Shown here: piece by piece, positions 46,973 to 55,886 of the stretch
How positions within the stretch are numbered: the stretch's first letter is position 1
Layout of the letters: each line of letters starts with the position of its first letter
Position numbers and translations under genes: made by a program
Assembly (NCBI GenBank): GCA_963663905.2
Contig: OY760657.1
Coordinates: forward strand, 3,348,001-3,412,000
Direction of reading: 5' to 3'
Length of the DNA stretch: 64,000 bases
Source of the DNA: Saccharicrinis sp963663905
GTDB taxonomy: Bacteria; Bacteroidota; Bacteroidia; Bacteroidales; Marinilabiliaceae
Notes under the pieces: model-generated
Database searches by the model: none
What the model was told of the DNA's origin: nothing
What the model saw: the letters and a program-made list of their open reading frames with translations, nothing else

Positions 46973-47479
46973 TTATTTTCCAAAAGACTTATTTTCTAAC
47001 TCAATTACTTCTAAATCTTTAATATCACCCTGATCCAACACAAAACGAATAGCAGTACGTACTGCATGAAAACCGGATCTTCCCGCTGCTCCTGGGTTTA
47101 TATGCAATAAATTTAGTTGATCATCGTAAATCACTTTTAAAATATGCGAATGTCCGGCAATAAATAGTTTTGGAGGATGTTTAAACAACTCAAATTTTAC
47201 TCTTCTATCATACTTCCCAGGATAACCACCTATATGAGTAATCCATACATCAACACCATCACAATTAAATCTTTCATGTTCATTTAAACATCGGCGAATA
47301 ACAGCATCATCAATATTACCAAATACAGCTCGTGTTGGTTTAAAGTCTTTCATTTCATCCAAAACCTTAATATCTCCAATATCTCCGGCATGCCAAATCT
47401 CGTCACACTCAGCAAATAATTCTTTAAACTTTGGATCAAAAAAAGAATGTGTATCTGATAAAAGCCCTATTCGCATCAT
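46973..47479 (-). CDS. YfcE-family metallophosphoesterase
   Basis: A 168-residue calcineurin-like phosphodiesterase. Metal-binding motifs in order: LLSDTHS, HAGDIGD, FGNIDD, THIGGYPG and GHSH (residues about 6, 33, 56, 82 and 117). This is the small MJ0936/YfcE type acting on phosphodiesters; the natural substrate is unknown. It converges on the radical SAM gene. A TAGTTTTG box (minus, 47507-47500) lies just upstream of the ATG. Confidence 0.93.
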   Translation of the reverse strand: MMRIGLLSDTHSFFDPKFKELFAECDEIWHAGDIGDIKVLDEMKDFKPTRAVFGNIDDAVIRRCLNEHERFNCDGVDVWITHIGGYPGKYDRRVKFELFKHPPKLFIAGHSHILKVIYDDQLNLLHINPGAAGRSGFHAVRTAIRFVLDQGDIKDLEVIELENKSFGK

Positions 47480-47499
47480 ATCTCTATTTTTTTATTACG

Positions 47500-47507
47500 C
47501 AAAACTA
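47500..47507 (-). promoter_or_regulatory. -7 box of the YfcE-family gene
   Basis: TAGTTTTG on the minus strand matches TAnnTTTG, 21 nt before the start at 47479. Confidence 0.4.
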
Positions 47508-47650
47508 CTTTTTTTAAACAAATGAATAAAGTATAAAGACAAAAGACTTAACAAGGCCTTTAATTGGAAAATAACTTCTGTATTAATTACATTTTTTTTA
47601 ACTTACCAAAAGGCTGTATTGTCGATAATCGTTATACTTATACTAAAAAA

Positions 47651-48151
47651 ATGAAAAAACTTATATTAGTCCGACACGCTAAAACAGAACAGCTCTACGA
47701 TTATAGTAAATCTGATTTTGATAGAAAGTTGCTCCCCAGAGGGCACAAAGATGCTGCTTTGATTGCAGAACAATTAAAAGCGAAAAATATTATTCCTGAT
47801 TTATTTATTACCAGTAAAGCTAAAAGAGCTAATCAAACAGCTAAGATATTTGCGGAACATCTTGGTTATAACTCTAATAATATTATTAAAGAACAGTTTC
47901 TTTATGATGGATATACTACCGGAGAAATTCTTTACTACCTTGAGAAGTATGACTCTGATTATGACACAATCATAATTTTTGGACACAATCCTGATATTGC
48001 AAGCTTAACAACACGATTAGTCACTTCAGATTTATGGCATTTCCCAACCAGTTGTACCACCGCTATTAATTTTGATATTGACAACTGGAAAGACCTTGAA
48101 GTAGGTACCGGTAAAATGGAACTATACCTATACCCTAAACTGTTAAAATAA
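47651..48151 (+). CDS. sixA: SixA-like phosphohistidine phosphatase
   Basis: A 166-residue histidine-phosphatase-superfamily protein. The catalytic RHAKTE lies at the very N-terminus (MKKLILVRHAKTE), and the second His is in IIIFGHNPDIASL. SixA-type enzymes dephosphorylate phosphohistidine on signalling or PTS proteins. The frame extends upstream to 47564, but those 29 residues are unlike the family, so the ATG at 47651 is used. It is divergent from the YfcE gene. Confidence 0.9.
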   Translation: MKKLILVRHAKTEQLYDYSKSDFDRKLLPRGHKDAALIAEQLKAKNIIPDLFITSKAKRANQTAKIFAEHLGYNSNNIIKEQFLYDGYTTGEILYYLEKYDSDYDTIIIFGHNPDIASLTTRLVTSDLWHFPTSCTTAINFDIDNWKDLEVGTGKMELYLYPKLLK

Positions 48152-48470
48152 AAAACCACCTCTAACTCCCCCAAAGTGGGGAGAACTGATTTACAGCTTT
48201 GTCTGATAGCCGCAAAGAAATCAAAGAAATTTTCTCAAATAACACATAGAATTAAAAAAATTCTGAGACTTAGATTTCTGGTAGTATAAATATACTAGCC
48301 CCCTCACTCATCACGTATTACATCTTTTGATCTAACAAGATCCCGGTATATCTAACTTCTCCTTAATAATATTATTATTTCGCCACCTCGCCTTTTCTCT
48401 ATTCTCTATACAATAATTCCCTAGAAATGTACACGTTGCTCTATGCTCTGCACCCTATACTATTTCATTA
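48152..48470. other. Gene-free region between convergent sixA and mnmA
   Basis: It holds a GC-rich hairpin near sixA (48166-48183) and, towards mnmA, a C/T-rich stretch with heptad periodicity (from about 48388), both listed separately. The middle has nothing I can interpret. No terminator with a T run is visible for either gene. Confidence 0.5.
48166..48183. repeat. Short GC-rich hairpin, possible dispersed intergenic repeat
   Basis: CTCCCC (48166-48171) pairs with GGGGAG (48178-48183) around CAAAGT. The surrounding text (CCTCTAACTCCCCCAAAG) recalls a common intergenic repeat of Bacteroidota genomes; this is from memory. Confidence 0.4.
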
Positions 48471-48471
48471 C
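48395..48471. repeat. Degenerate heptad-periodic stretch
   Basis: TTCTCTA occurs twice in tandem (48395-48401, 48402-48408); TGCTCTA and TGCTCTG (48437-48443, 48444-48450) and CACCCTA (48451-48457) follow in the same 7-nt phase. Confidence 0.35.
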
Positions 48472-49670
48472 TAACTAATTACTCCTGACCCTATCAATTC
48501 ATCCTCAACATACCAGGAAGCAAACTGACCTGCTGTAATTCCCCTCTGAGGTTCATCAAAAACCACGTACATTCCTTCCTCTCGGCGGTGGATAACACCT
48601 TGTTGCAGCGGTTGACGATAACGAATTCTTATTTGAAGTCTTCTACTTTCCCCTACAGCCATTTCCAGATCTGGACGAACCCAATGCAACTCATTTGCTG
48701 CCACCTTAAGTACTTGTCGGAATAATCCAGGATGTTGTTTTCCCATACCAACATAAATCTGATTAAATGGAATATTGGTACCGATGATAAATAAAGGCTC
48801 AGGAAATCCTCCTATGTTTAATCCTTTACGCTGTCCTATTGTATAAAAATGAGCTCCTCCATGCTCTCCTACCCTTTTACCATATTTTGGATGAAAGACA
48901 TAAGGTTGAGAAAGTTCTTCTAAAATTTCATCCGTTGGATTATCAATTGCTTGATTCCAATCTCTTTTAAATAGCTCACAATCCTTATCAATTATAAAAA
49001 CCTTTCCTTTTTTTGATTCTAGCTTTTGTTGCAGAAACACAGGTAAATCAACTTTACCAACAAAACATATTCCCTGAGAGTCTTTTTTATGAGCGGTTAT
49101 TAAATTTAATTTATTGGCAATTCTTCGTACCTCAGGTTTTACAATATCACCTATAGGAAACAAAGCTTTAGCTAATTGCTCCTGCGAAAGCTGACATAAA
49201 AAATAACTTTGATCTTTATTTCCGTCACTTCCAGCTAGCAAACGATGATATTCCTTGCCGTCTTTAATAATTGTATCTTTTCTGCAATAATGCCCTGTTG
49301 CAACATAATCTGCTCCAAGTTCAAATGCCTTATCCATAAAAACATCAAACTTAATTTCACGATTACATAACACATCAGGATTTGGAGTTCTTCCTTTTTC
49401 GTACTCACTGAACATGTAATCGACTACACGTGCTCTGTACTGCTCACTTAAATCAACATAGTGAAATGGTATATCCAGCTTTTTAGCAACTGCCATTGCA
49501 TCAAACTTATCCTCCAACCATGGACAATCCGCTTCTAAAACACCAGTTGTATCATGCCAGTTTTTCATAAACAGACCGATTACTTCATATCCCTGTTCTT
49601 TTAAAACATAGGCTGCCACACTTGAGTCAACTCCTCCAGATAATCCGATAACAACTTTCTTTTTTTGCAT
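48471..49670 (-). CDS. mnmA: tRNA-specific 2-thiouridylase MnmA
   Basis: MnmA activates U34 of tRNA-Lys, -Glu and -Gln with ATP and inserts sulfur. The 399 residues are slightly longer than usual. The PP-loop is GLSGGVDSSVAA, the first catalytic Cys lies in NPDVLCNREIKF, and the second in DSQGICFVGK. The C-terminal beta domain (HEGGAHFYTIGQRKG-like, here GEHGGAHFYTIGQRKGLN) is present. It has a promoter box just upstream. Confidence 0.97.
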   Translation of the reverse strand: MQKKKVVIGLSGGVDSSVAAYVLKEQGYEVIGLFMKNWHDTTGVLEADCPWLEDKFDAMAVAKKLDIPFHYVDLSEQYRARVVDYMFSEYEKGRTPNPDVLCNREIKFDVFMDKAFELGADYVATGHYCRKDTIIKDGKEYHRLLAGSDGNKDQSYFLCQLSQEQLAKALFPIGDIVKPEVRRIANKLNLITAHKKDSQGICFVGKVDLPVFLQQKLESKKGKVFIIDKDCELFKRDWNQAIDNPTDEILEELSQPYVFHPKYGKRVGEHGGAHFYTIGQRKGLNIGGFPEPLFIIGTNIPFNQIYVGMGKQHPGLFRQVLKVAANELHWVRPDLEMAVGESRRLQIRIRYRQPLQQGVIHRREEGMYVVFDEPQRGITAGQFASWYVEDELIGSGVIS

Positions 49671-49708
49671 TCTGTTTTTTAATAATTATGAGCACTAAAA
49701 TTAGCGCA

Positions 49709-49743
49709 CAAAGATACATTATTTTATGTATTTTATATACAAA
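49709..49743 (-). promoter_or_regulatory. Promoter of mnmA
   Basis: On the minus strand TTTG (49743-49740), a 23-nt spacer, then TATCTTTG (49716-49709). Confidence 0.5.
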
Positions 49744-49980
49744 CAAATCAAACACTTAATATTCATACATTTATAAAAAACTTATCTTTTTTATTTAAAT
49801 ATTTCTGTTTCAAAAAGAACATTCATACTAATAAATCGTATATGACTTAGTTTATTACAAATCATAAAACACTATCTAATAGATTGCAAATGAAATGAGC
49901 CACAATATACCTTTTCTCACTTATGAGGAATAATTTATTTTGGTGAGTTCCATATGGTAATTAAAAGCAAATTTAGACAT

Positions 49981-50565
49981 ATGAAACTACTTATTATCGT
50001 ATTTTTTACAATGTTAATTCCATTTAGTGCATTCTCACAAAAGACATGGACTTCAAGAGATTCTGCTAATGTTGAAAAATTAAACAAAGCCATCACTCTT
50101 GCTGAAGCAAAAGTTGCTAAAGCTCAGGTAAAAGTTGATTATGCCGATTCATTAATTCAGATTGGTTCATCACAATTAGCAGAAGGGAAATCTTTAGCTA
50201 AACAACTGAAAACAGAATCAAAAAGCCTTAATAAACAATACTCTGCTGATCGTAAACAATTTGTTAAAATCACAAAATCAAAAAACAGAGATGAAGCTAA
50301 TGAAGCAAAGGCTGAATTAAAAAAAGTAGATACTCAATTCAAAACCGATTCTAAAGCATTATCTGATAAAACAAAAACGAATGATAAGCTAATAAGTACG
50401 GGTGAACGAAATTTAACTAAAGGAAAAGGGTATATTAAGGATTACGAAAGAAGCTTAAAAGAAGCTCAAGCCAGTCTTGATTATTCTAAAGAAGAATTAG
50501 AATGGACGTTAGAAGATTTAAATACTGTAGACGAGCCAAAAGAATCAAAGAAGAAAAAGAAATAG
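49981..50565 (+). CDS. Exported coiled-coil protein of unknown function
   Basis: A 194-residue protein with signal peptide (MKLLIIVFF to FSAFSQ, about residue 19). The mature part is almost entirely charged heptads rich in Lys, Glu and Ala (for example KSLAKQLKTESKSLNKQYSA), hence a periplasmic coiled coil, and ends in a Lys cluster. An in-frame ATG at 49954 would add nine residues ahead of an already complete signal peptide, so the second ATG is chosen. I do not recognise a family. Confidence 0.7.
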   Translation: MKLLIIVFFTMLIPFSAFSQKTWTSRDSANVEKLNKAITLAEAKVAKAQVKVDYADSLIQIGSSQLAEGKSLAKQLKTESKSLNKQYSADRKQFVKITKSKNRDEANEAKAELKKVDTQFKTDSKALSDKTKTNDKLISTGERNLTKGKGYIKDYERSLKEAQASLDYSKEELEWTLEDLNTVDEPKESKKKKK

Positions 50566-50586
50566 ACAAAGGATAACTCGAATATT

Positions 50587-50622
50587 AAAGCCAGCCTGTA
50601 GGGTTATACAAGCTGGCTTTTT
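50587..50622. terminator. Terminator between convergent genes
   Basis: AAAGCCAGC (50587-50595) pairs with GCTGGCTTT (50612-50620), extended by TGTA/TACA across one mismatch, followed by T residues. Confidence 0.85.
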
Positions 50623-50626
50623 TACA

Positions 50627-52537
50627 CTATATTTTTATTAAAACCGCTTTTGCTTCATCATTCTTCGCCACTGACTCTACAAACTCTACAAAATCATTAT
50701 ACTTTTCTTTTGGGTAATGACCTTTATTTATGATAAACTCTCGTTCATAAATAATACTTTGATCAATCAACTTTGCAGAACTATGGTATTCTCCAAATTC
50801 AGAAACCATATGAACTTCTTTGGGTAATGCCTCCATTTTAAATCCTTCCGGGATATTATAAGCGATTGAATCATTTTCGCTATATGGTCTGCTTATAAGA
50901 ACAGGAGAAACACGATTTCGCGAATAAGGAGGAGTATTTGTTAGTTGATTCATTAAGTTCAATTGAAAAATTAAACGATCCCCCATCATACTTCCAAATA
51001 CGGGAATTAGAATATCAAGATCCTTTTCAATCCTGGGTTTACGTTCTTTAAACGGAGTAACTTTATAATCATCTAATTCAAAATTAGGTATATTTATAGA
51101 CTTAATAATACTCTTTCTCCGATCTGTTTCATCCATTAAAGTCAAACCTAATTCCTCTGAAAAATGAACACCTTTATAAACAATATGTGACGATATTTTG
51201 GAAGCTTCTTCAATATTAATATTTACTATTGCTTTAGTATAAACATTATCATCTTTGACTGAATATGATGGAGTTCTAACTATTTCGCCACCACCATCTT
51301 TTACTAATAAAACATTCCTATCGTCAGTTGAGCCCCCCATATAACCACATGGATAATGGGAGCTTGTACATTCAAGCCATACCGTATCATTTTCTAATGG
51401 TACACAGGCTATTATATGATTAAAATAATCATTAACAAATTCTTTATCTGTATTTTGACCTTCTCCAGAATAAACTAAAGTGTAATGTGCATCATACCCC
51501 AATTCTTTTAATAAAGAAACAACGTAATTAGAGAGTGCTTTACAATCACCATAGGATAATCTATCAACTGTAGCGGCTGAAAATGGTTGATTACCTCCAA
51601 TTCCCTCCTGAATACTTACATATCGATTTTTATCTTGAGAATATTTATAGGCAACACCAATTTTATCATAATCACTCATTCCTTCAATAAACATTCCTTT
51701 TACTTTCTCTACGGTTTCTTTAGGTATATCATTCTTTCCCTCATTCAATTTATTGATATATAAACCAAAATCATTCCATGAAGACAAATTACCAGCATAA
51801 CCATCCATAACAAATTGCTCTGGAACAATAATAACTTCAGGAACATATTCCTCTGAAAAAGAGCTCAATACTTCTTCTTGAATTGCCTTATAATTATTAA
51901 AATGCCAAGACCTAAGTATCTTGCCTTCAACTACCTCCTTTTCTTCAGGTTGAGTTATATTATATTCTTTAAAATGATATTTAAAATCTTCAGGTGATAA
52001 AAATCTATAACTGAAACTTTGAACAGATGTATTGTACCCTTGCAATGCGCTCCACCCCCTTAAATAATAGGCTGAATTACACTTTCTTATAAAGGAATAC
52101 TCTACTGTATATGGGTATACAGAATATTTAGGATCAATAATTTTCACTCTATCATCTTCATATAAAGAATATCCTGAAACAGAAGCAAAATCTCCAATTT
52201 CGCTTTGGGGAATTGTTTTTACTTTATTTCCCTCACCATCATAAACAGTAGCTGATATATTTGATACAGAACTAAACTTATCATAGCTAGCTCGAAACAT
52301 GGCTTTATCTTTACCACTTTCCTTTAGAATAGTAATGACATATTTAATTTCATACAAAACTTTTTCTGGAGAAAAAACTTCAACATTGGTATTCATCTCT
52401 CTTATTACAGCATCCGCACCAACAGTTAATTCTGTTGGAATTTGAGATACCGGATATTTAAACTCCTTTTTTGCTAATAAATTCACTGAGCAAAAAAGAA
52501 ATATTACATATAACTTATAACGAAGCTGCATCCTCAT
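50627..52537 (-). CDS. Exported DUF3857/transglutaminase-like protein (catalytic residues present)
   Basis: A 636-residue protein. Signal peptide at about 1-22 (ending LLAK). A DUF3857 domain follows (about 45-230), then a transglutaminase-core region. The catalytic Cys is at residue 332 in YGDCKALSNYVVSLL, the His at about 374 in NHIIACVPL, and an acidic residue follows in TVWLECTSS. A C-terminal DUF2569-like beta region completes it. Such proteins occur widely in Bacteroidota, with no known substrate. Its start overlaps the end of the next gene upstream by 23 nt, so the two are coupled. Confidence 0.88.
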   Translation of the reverse strand: MRMQLRYKLYVIFLFCSVNLLAKKEFKYPVSQIPTELTVGADAVIREMNTNVEVFSPEKVLYEIKYVITILKESGKDKAMFRASYDKFSSVSNISATVYDGEGNKVKTIPQSEIGDFASVSGYSLYEDDRVKIIDPKYSVYPYTVEYSFIRKCNSAYYLRGWSALQGYNTSVQSFSYRFLSPEDFKYHFKEYNITQPEEKEVVEGKILRSWHFNNYKAIQEEVLSSFSEEYVPEVIIVPEQFVMDGYAGNLSSWNDFGLYINKLNEGKNDIPKETVEKVKGMFIEGMSDYDKIGVAYKYSQDKNRYVSIQEGIGGNQPFSAATVDRLSYGDCKALSNYVVSLLKELGYDAHYTLVYSGEGQNTDKEFVNDYFNHIIACVPLENDTVWLECTSSHYPCGYMGGSTDDRNVLLVKDGGGEIVRTPSYSVKDDNVYTKAIVNINIEEASKISSHIVYKGVHFSEELGLTLMDETDRRKSIIKSINIPNFELDDYKVTPFKERKPRIEKDLDILIPVFGSMMGDRLIFQLNLMNQLTNTPPYSRNRVSPVLISRPYSENDSIAYNIPEGFKMEALPKEVHMVSEFGEYHSSAKLIDQSIIYEREFIINKGHYPKEKYNDFVEFVESVAKNDEAKAVLIKI

Positions 52538-54401
52538 TCTTTTTAATTACTATTGGCTCAGATTGTTTCTCTATGATTAAAGCATACAATTGCTTTAACA
52601 AGGGATACTCTTCGGGAAAGAAAATTGTTTTATTAATCATAAATTTATACGTAACACTTACTCTGTTTCCCATAACAGTATAAGCAACTAAGACAGAACC
52701 TCCATTTTCAGGCAAAACAATTCTGGCTGGTTTTGGTACAGTTTCAAAAACATAGCCATCAGGAATAGTAAAATTGCTTATAATTACTTTTTCTTCTCTA
52801 TATGCAAAATCAACAGGATATTTACGCTCCTCAAGCTTAAAAGGATTTTCCTCTACTTTTTCAAACAAAAATGGATTAATCATCACCATATTACCAACTT
52901 GCTGAGCGGCGTTATTGATTTTAACAGTATACATTTCTCTTGAATCCTTATAAATAGAGTCTAAATCAGTAAATGAATAATCCTTTATTCTTAAACCCGG
53001 GTGACTGTATTCCATTGCTTCTAAAAATTCATCAGAACTTGCATATTTTTTAAAATTCTTTCTAAAATAATATGCAGAATAATCTGATTGAGAACACTGC
53101 ATTGTTCCCTCTGCCTCAAGATTATCATTCAAGGTCAGATTAAAAATATAACTGCTCTTTTCCTTTTTATCTGTTTTTAGATCAATCCAGGTTCCACTTT
53201 CATTGTTTATTAATCTTCCACTTTTATTCAAACATCTAAGAGGTACCATGCCTGCAGGCATTAACTCCTCCGTTGCATCAAGTAAATATTCATTATCGCC
53301 AATTTTAGCCCGGATAAACATATAATTCAATTTATTTAAACTAGGGTAAAATTGGTGAAGCATTCCATTTTCTCTGGTACTAATTGCCACGGGCAAAGCA
53401 TAAATATCTAATTTGTGCAAGAGTTGGTAAAGCATCATATTAATATCTGCTGAATTACCTTTTTTATCTTTAAAAATGCCACCAAGATGTTCTTCTGAAG
53501 AAAATAAAGTTTCATCTTCGTTCCACTTAATCTCTTTTATTGCTTCATAGGCTGCTATCATTTTATCATAAGGATCTGAATATTTTTCTTCTATTTCCTT
53601 TTTTATTGAATTTAAGCCACCTACTCCATTTGTTAATGCTCCTCCAAAGTGACTATGAGCTCTTAAGCGTTCATTAACAGCCTCCCATGATGTTGTATAT
53701 CCTTTATAATACCCAGGAAAACTAACGTTTAAAATATCAAACTCAAATTTAGCAAGATAGTTTTCTTTTGAATCCATAAAGGGCTCCTCCTTAAATGCAG
53801 GAACATTGTCTAATACAAAAGTATTTGGTCCATCATTTTTTATTAGAATAAAACCTCTGGATCTTTTTCTGTACTCTATTTCATTTGTTGGATCCAATTG
53901 CAATTCACAATGTCTGATAGGAATCTCTCTTTGGAAAGCAAACTCAGAAGGTAATAGCATTTGAGAGGTTTCAATATCATAAACACTTCCAACCTTAATG
54001 TTTGGTAAAGCCACCCTCATTTTATAATAGTCATCTGTAATCTTTAATTTAAAAATAGATTCATTCTTTAGTTTCTCTTCAACAATTTCTCCATTTTCAA
54101 GATTATAAACTTTACCTCTTACCTGCATATCCTCTTTACCCGGAAATGTAAACTCAGATAAAGAAACTGCAGCTTTCTTTAGAATTTTTACTCGTGTAAT
54201 AGTAGTGAAAGAATAGTTATTACCGTTAAAATAACCATACTTGCATAATACAACAGCAGACGCACTTGTATCAGGTTCATAAACAGTCATTTTTAAATCT
54301 TCGATATCAACTTTTCCGAATTTAATAGGTGATTTGGCTGAGATTTGATGTACGATTGCCAATATGCAAAACGCAATCAGAGTTAGAGTTTTAGTCTTCA
54401 T
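52515..54401 (-). CDS. Exported DUF3857/transglutaminase-like protein lacking the catalytic cysteine
   Basis: A 628-residue paralogue of the following gene: signal peptide (about 1-22, ending ISAK), DUF3857 region, transglutaminase-like core, and C-terminal beta region. At the position of the catalytic Cys the sequence reads KKGNSADINMMLYQLL, with Ser at residue 317. The His position in NYMFIRAKIG is also not conserved, while LLDATEE keeps the Asp. It is therefore probably a non-enzymatic partner of the downstream protein. Promoter boxes lie just upstream (54433-54462). Confidence 0.86.
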   Translation of the reverse strand: MKTKTLTLIAFCILAIVHQISAKSPIKFGKVDIEDLKMTVYEPDTSASAVVLCKYGYFNGNNYSFTTITRVKILKKAAVSLSEFTFPGKEDMQVRGKVYNLENGEIVEEKLKNESIFKLKITDDYYKMRVALPNIKVGSVYDIETSQMLLPSEFAFQREIPIRHCELQLDPTNEIEYRKRSRGFILIKNDGPNTFVLDNVPAFKEEPFMDSKENYLAKFEFDILNVSFPGYYKGYTTSWEAVNERLRAHSHFGGALTNGVGGLNSIKKEIEEKYSDPYDKMIAAYEAIKEIKWNEDETLFSSEEHLGGIFKDKKGNSADINMMLYQLLHKLDIYALPVAISTRENGMLHQFYPSLNKLNYMFIRAKIGDNEYLLDATEELMPAGMVPLRCLNKSGRLINNESGTWIDLKTDKKEKSSYIFNLTLNDNLEAEGTMQCSQSDYSAYYFRKNFKKYASSDEFLEAMEYSHPGLRIKDYSFTDLDSIYKDSREMYTVKINNAAQQVGNMVMINPFLFEKVEENPFKLEERKYPVDFAYREEKVIISNFTIPDGYVFETVPKPARIVLPENGGSVLVAYTVMGNRVSVTYKFMINKTIFFPEEYPLLKQLYALIIEKQSEPIVIKKNEDAASL

Positions 54402-54432
54402 GTAGTTTATTAATTAGGGTTCAAATTTATAA

Positions 54433-54462
54433 CAAAACTATAATAATTTTGTTAAATAGCAA
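54433..54462 (-). promoter_or_regulatory. Promoter of the DUF3857 gene pair
   Basis: On the minus strand TTG (54462-54460), a 19-nt spacer, then TAGTTTTG (54440-54433). A second box TAAATTTG lies at 54429-54422. Confidence 0.55.
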
Positions 54463-54782
54463 CAAATCAATCAGATATTTTTGAAGCACTTATTCGATAA
54501 GTCAATAATAAACGCACTAATATATTTAACAAAAATAAGAGATATAAATACAAACATTCACGAACAAATAATCTATACTTTAAGAAAAGAAATACAACTA
54601 TACTAAAACCATTATATGCAATAAAATAATGAATTAAAGTATACCTAGTCTGTTTATTTCAGTCACAATAGAGAGTCCTTTAAAGTGTAAATTCACTTAT
54701 AAGAAAAGAACAAGAAAATAAACATATTGTAAAATAAGAGAAGCTCAATAAAAAAATAATTGGTAAGATTCAAATAGAAGAG

Positions 54783-54816
54783 AAAAAGGCCATGTTTGGG
54801 GAAACAGTGACCTTTT
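54783..54816 (-). terminator. Possible terminator downstream of the nitroreductase gene
   Basis: AAAAAGGCCATGTTT (54783-54797) can pair imperfectly with AAACAGTGACCTTTT (54802-54816). On the minus strand the stem is followed by a T5 run. It lies about 180 nt beyond the nitroreductase stop. Confidence 0.5.
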
Positions 54817-54999
54817 CATTCTCAACTAACACAACACACAATATTCATTTGTAATAATAACACACAACACTTAACAAATGAACAGTTAATATTTTAAACT
54901 TATCTTTAAAATTATTTAGCAAGATATATATAATAGATTCAAAAATCAATTTTTTTATTAAAATATTAGAATAATAAATATCTAATTATCAACAATTCA

Positions 55000-55752
55000 C
55001 TATTCTTCATGATTCATAAATCCTTGTTTTTGTAATACCTCCAACAATATTTTACTAAACGTAACATTATCTTGTTTCTTGTATCTTACATCCGTAAATA
55101 CTTGTGCCAAGGACTCTTTTCCATTTTCTTTTACAAAACCTATATTTTCAGAAAGCTGCTCTTTATAAGAATAGATTTTTTTAATATCCTCATCAGAATA
55201 ATCTTTATATGTCTCGTAATGAATAACGCCATCCAAAGGTAATCGATCCACTAATTCAGGTATTTCCTCAGGATATCCCATGGTAATAGTAGTAATTGGA
55301 ATAACTCCTTTAGGTAAATCTAAAATATCAATAATTTTATCGGCAGTATAAGTAGTAGTTCCTAGATAACATATACCTAGGCCTTTACTTTCGGCAGCAA
55401 TACATACATTCTGGGCCACCAATAAAGCATCAATTGCTCCCGTTACAAATGACAAAAAGTTATCATAGCCAGGTTTTGCATTACTCAATTCGCACCACTT
55501 ATTAAATCTATTATAGTCTGCACAAAAAGTTAAAACAACCGGAGCTCCTTTCACCATAGGCTGATTAAAATGACATGGTGCCAATTTTTCTTTACTAGCA
55601 TCATCCTGAGTTACCACAACACTATATACTTGCATATTTCCTGTTGTAGAAGCTCTTACACCGGCATTTAAAATCTCTTCCAATACTTCTGGTTTAATTT
55701 TATCTGAAGTATATTTTCGAATTGTTCTATGGTTTAATATTGTATCAATCAT
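55000..55752 (-). CDS. Nitroreductase family NAD(P)H-dependent flavoprotein
   Basis: A 250-residue FMN flavoenzyme. The N-terminal FMN motif reads TILNHRTIRKYTSDKI, with RASTTGNMQVYSVVV, an extended linker and GLGICYLGTTTYTADKIIDILDLPKGVIPITTITMGYPEE, typical of NfsA/FRP-like oxidoreductases. The physiological substrate is open (nitro compounds, quinones or flavins). The frame could extend to a GTG at 55779, but that codon overlaps a TATCTTTG promoter box, so the ATG at 55752 is used. Confidence 0.9.
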   Translation of the reverse strand: MIDTILNHRTIRKYTSDKIKPEVLEEILNAGVRASTTGNMQVYSVVVTQDDASKEKLAPCHFNQPMVKGAPVVLTFCADYNRFNKWCELSNAKPGYDNFLSFVTGAIDALLVAQNVCIAAESKGLGICYLGTTTYTADKIIDILDLPKGVIPITTITMGYPEEIPELVDRLPLDGVIHYETYKDYSDEDIKKIYSYKEQLSENIGFVKENGKESLAQVFTDVRYKKQDNVTFSKILLEVLQKQGFMNHEE

Positions 55753-55778
55753 TTTATCTTGATTTATTTTTAGACACA

Positions 55779-55813
55779 CAAAGATATATTAAAAAACAAA
55801 AAGGCCTTTCAAA
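55779..55813 (-). promoter_or_regulatory. Promoter of the nitroreductase gene
   Basis: On the minus strand TTTG (55813-55810), a 23-nt spacer, then TATCTTTG (55786-55779). The upstream element lies inside the terminator hairpin of dapA. Confidence 0.5.
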
Positions 55814-55830
55814 ACTGAAAGACCCCTTTG
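55795..55830 (-). terminator. Terminator of dapA
   Basis: On the minus strand AAAGGGGTCTTTC pairs imperfectly with GAAAGGCCTTT around a T-rich loop, followed by TTTGTTTTTT. Confidence 0.7.
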
Positions 55831-55886
55831 CATCATCACCAACAAAATATAAAATCATTTAATCCTAAAACAGGATTATATTTTTA

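Larger units (their letters stand above)
54402..54999. other. 598-nt gene-free AT-rich region
   Basis: No coding frame. It holds the promoter of the DUF3857 pair at its left end and a hairpin at 54783-54816 near the nitroreductase gene. The rest is A-rich with weak inverted repeats such as TTCATTTGT and ACAAATGAA (54845-54888 area). I see nothing further. Confidence 0.5.
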
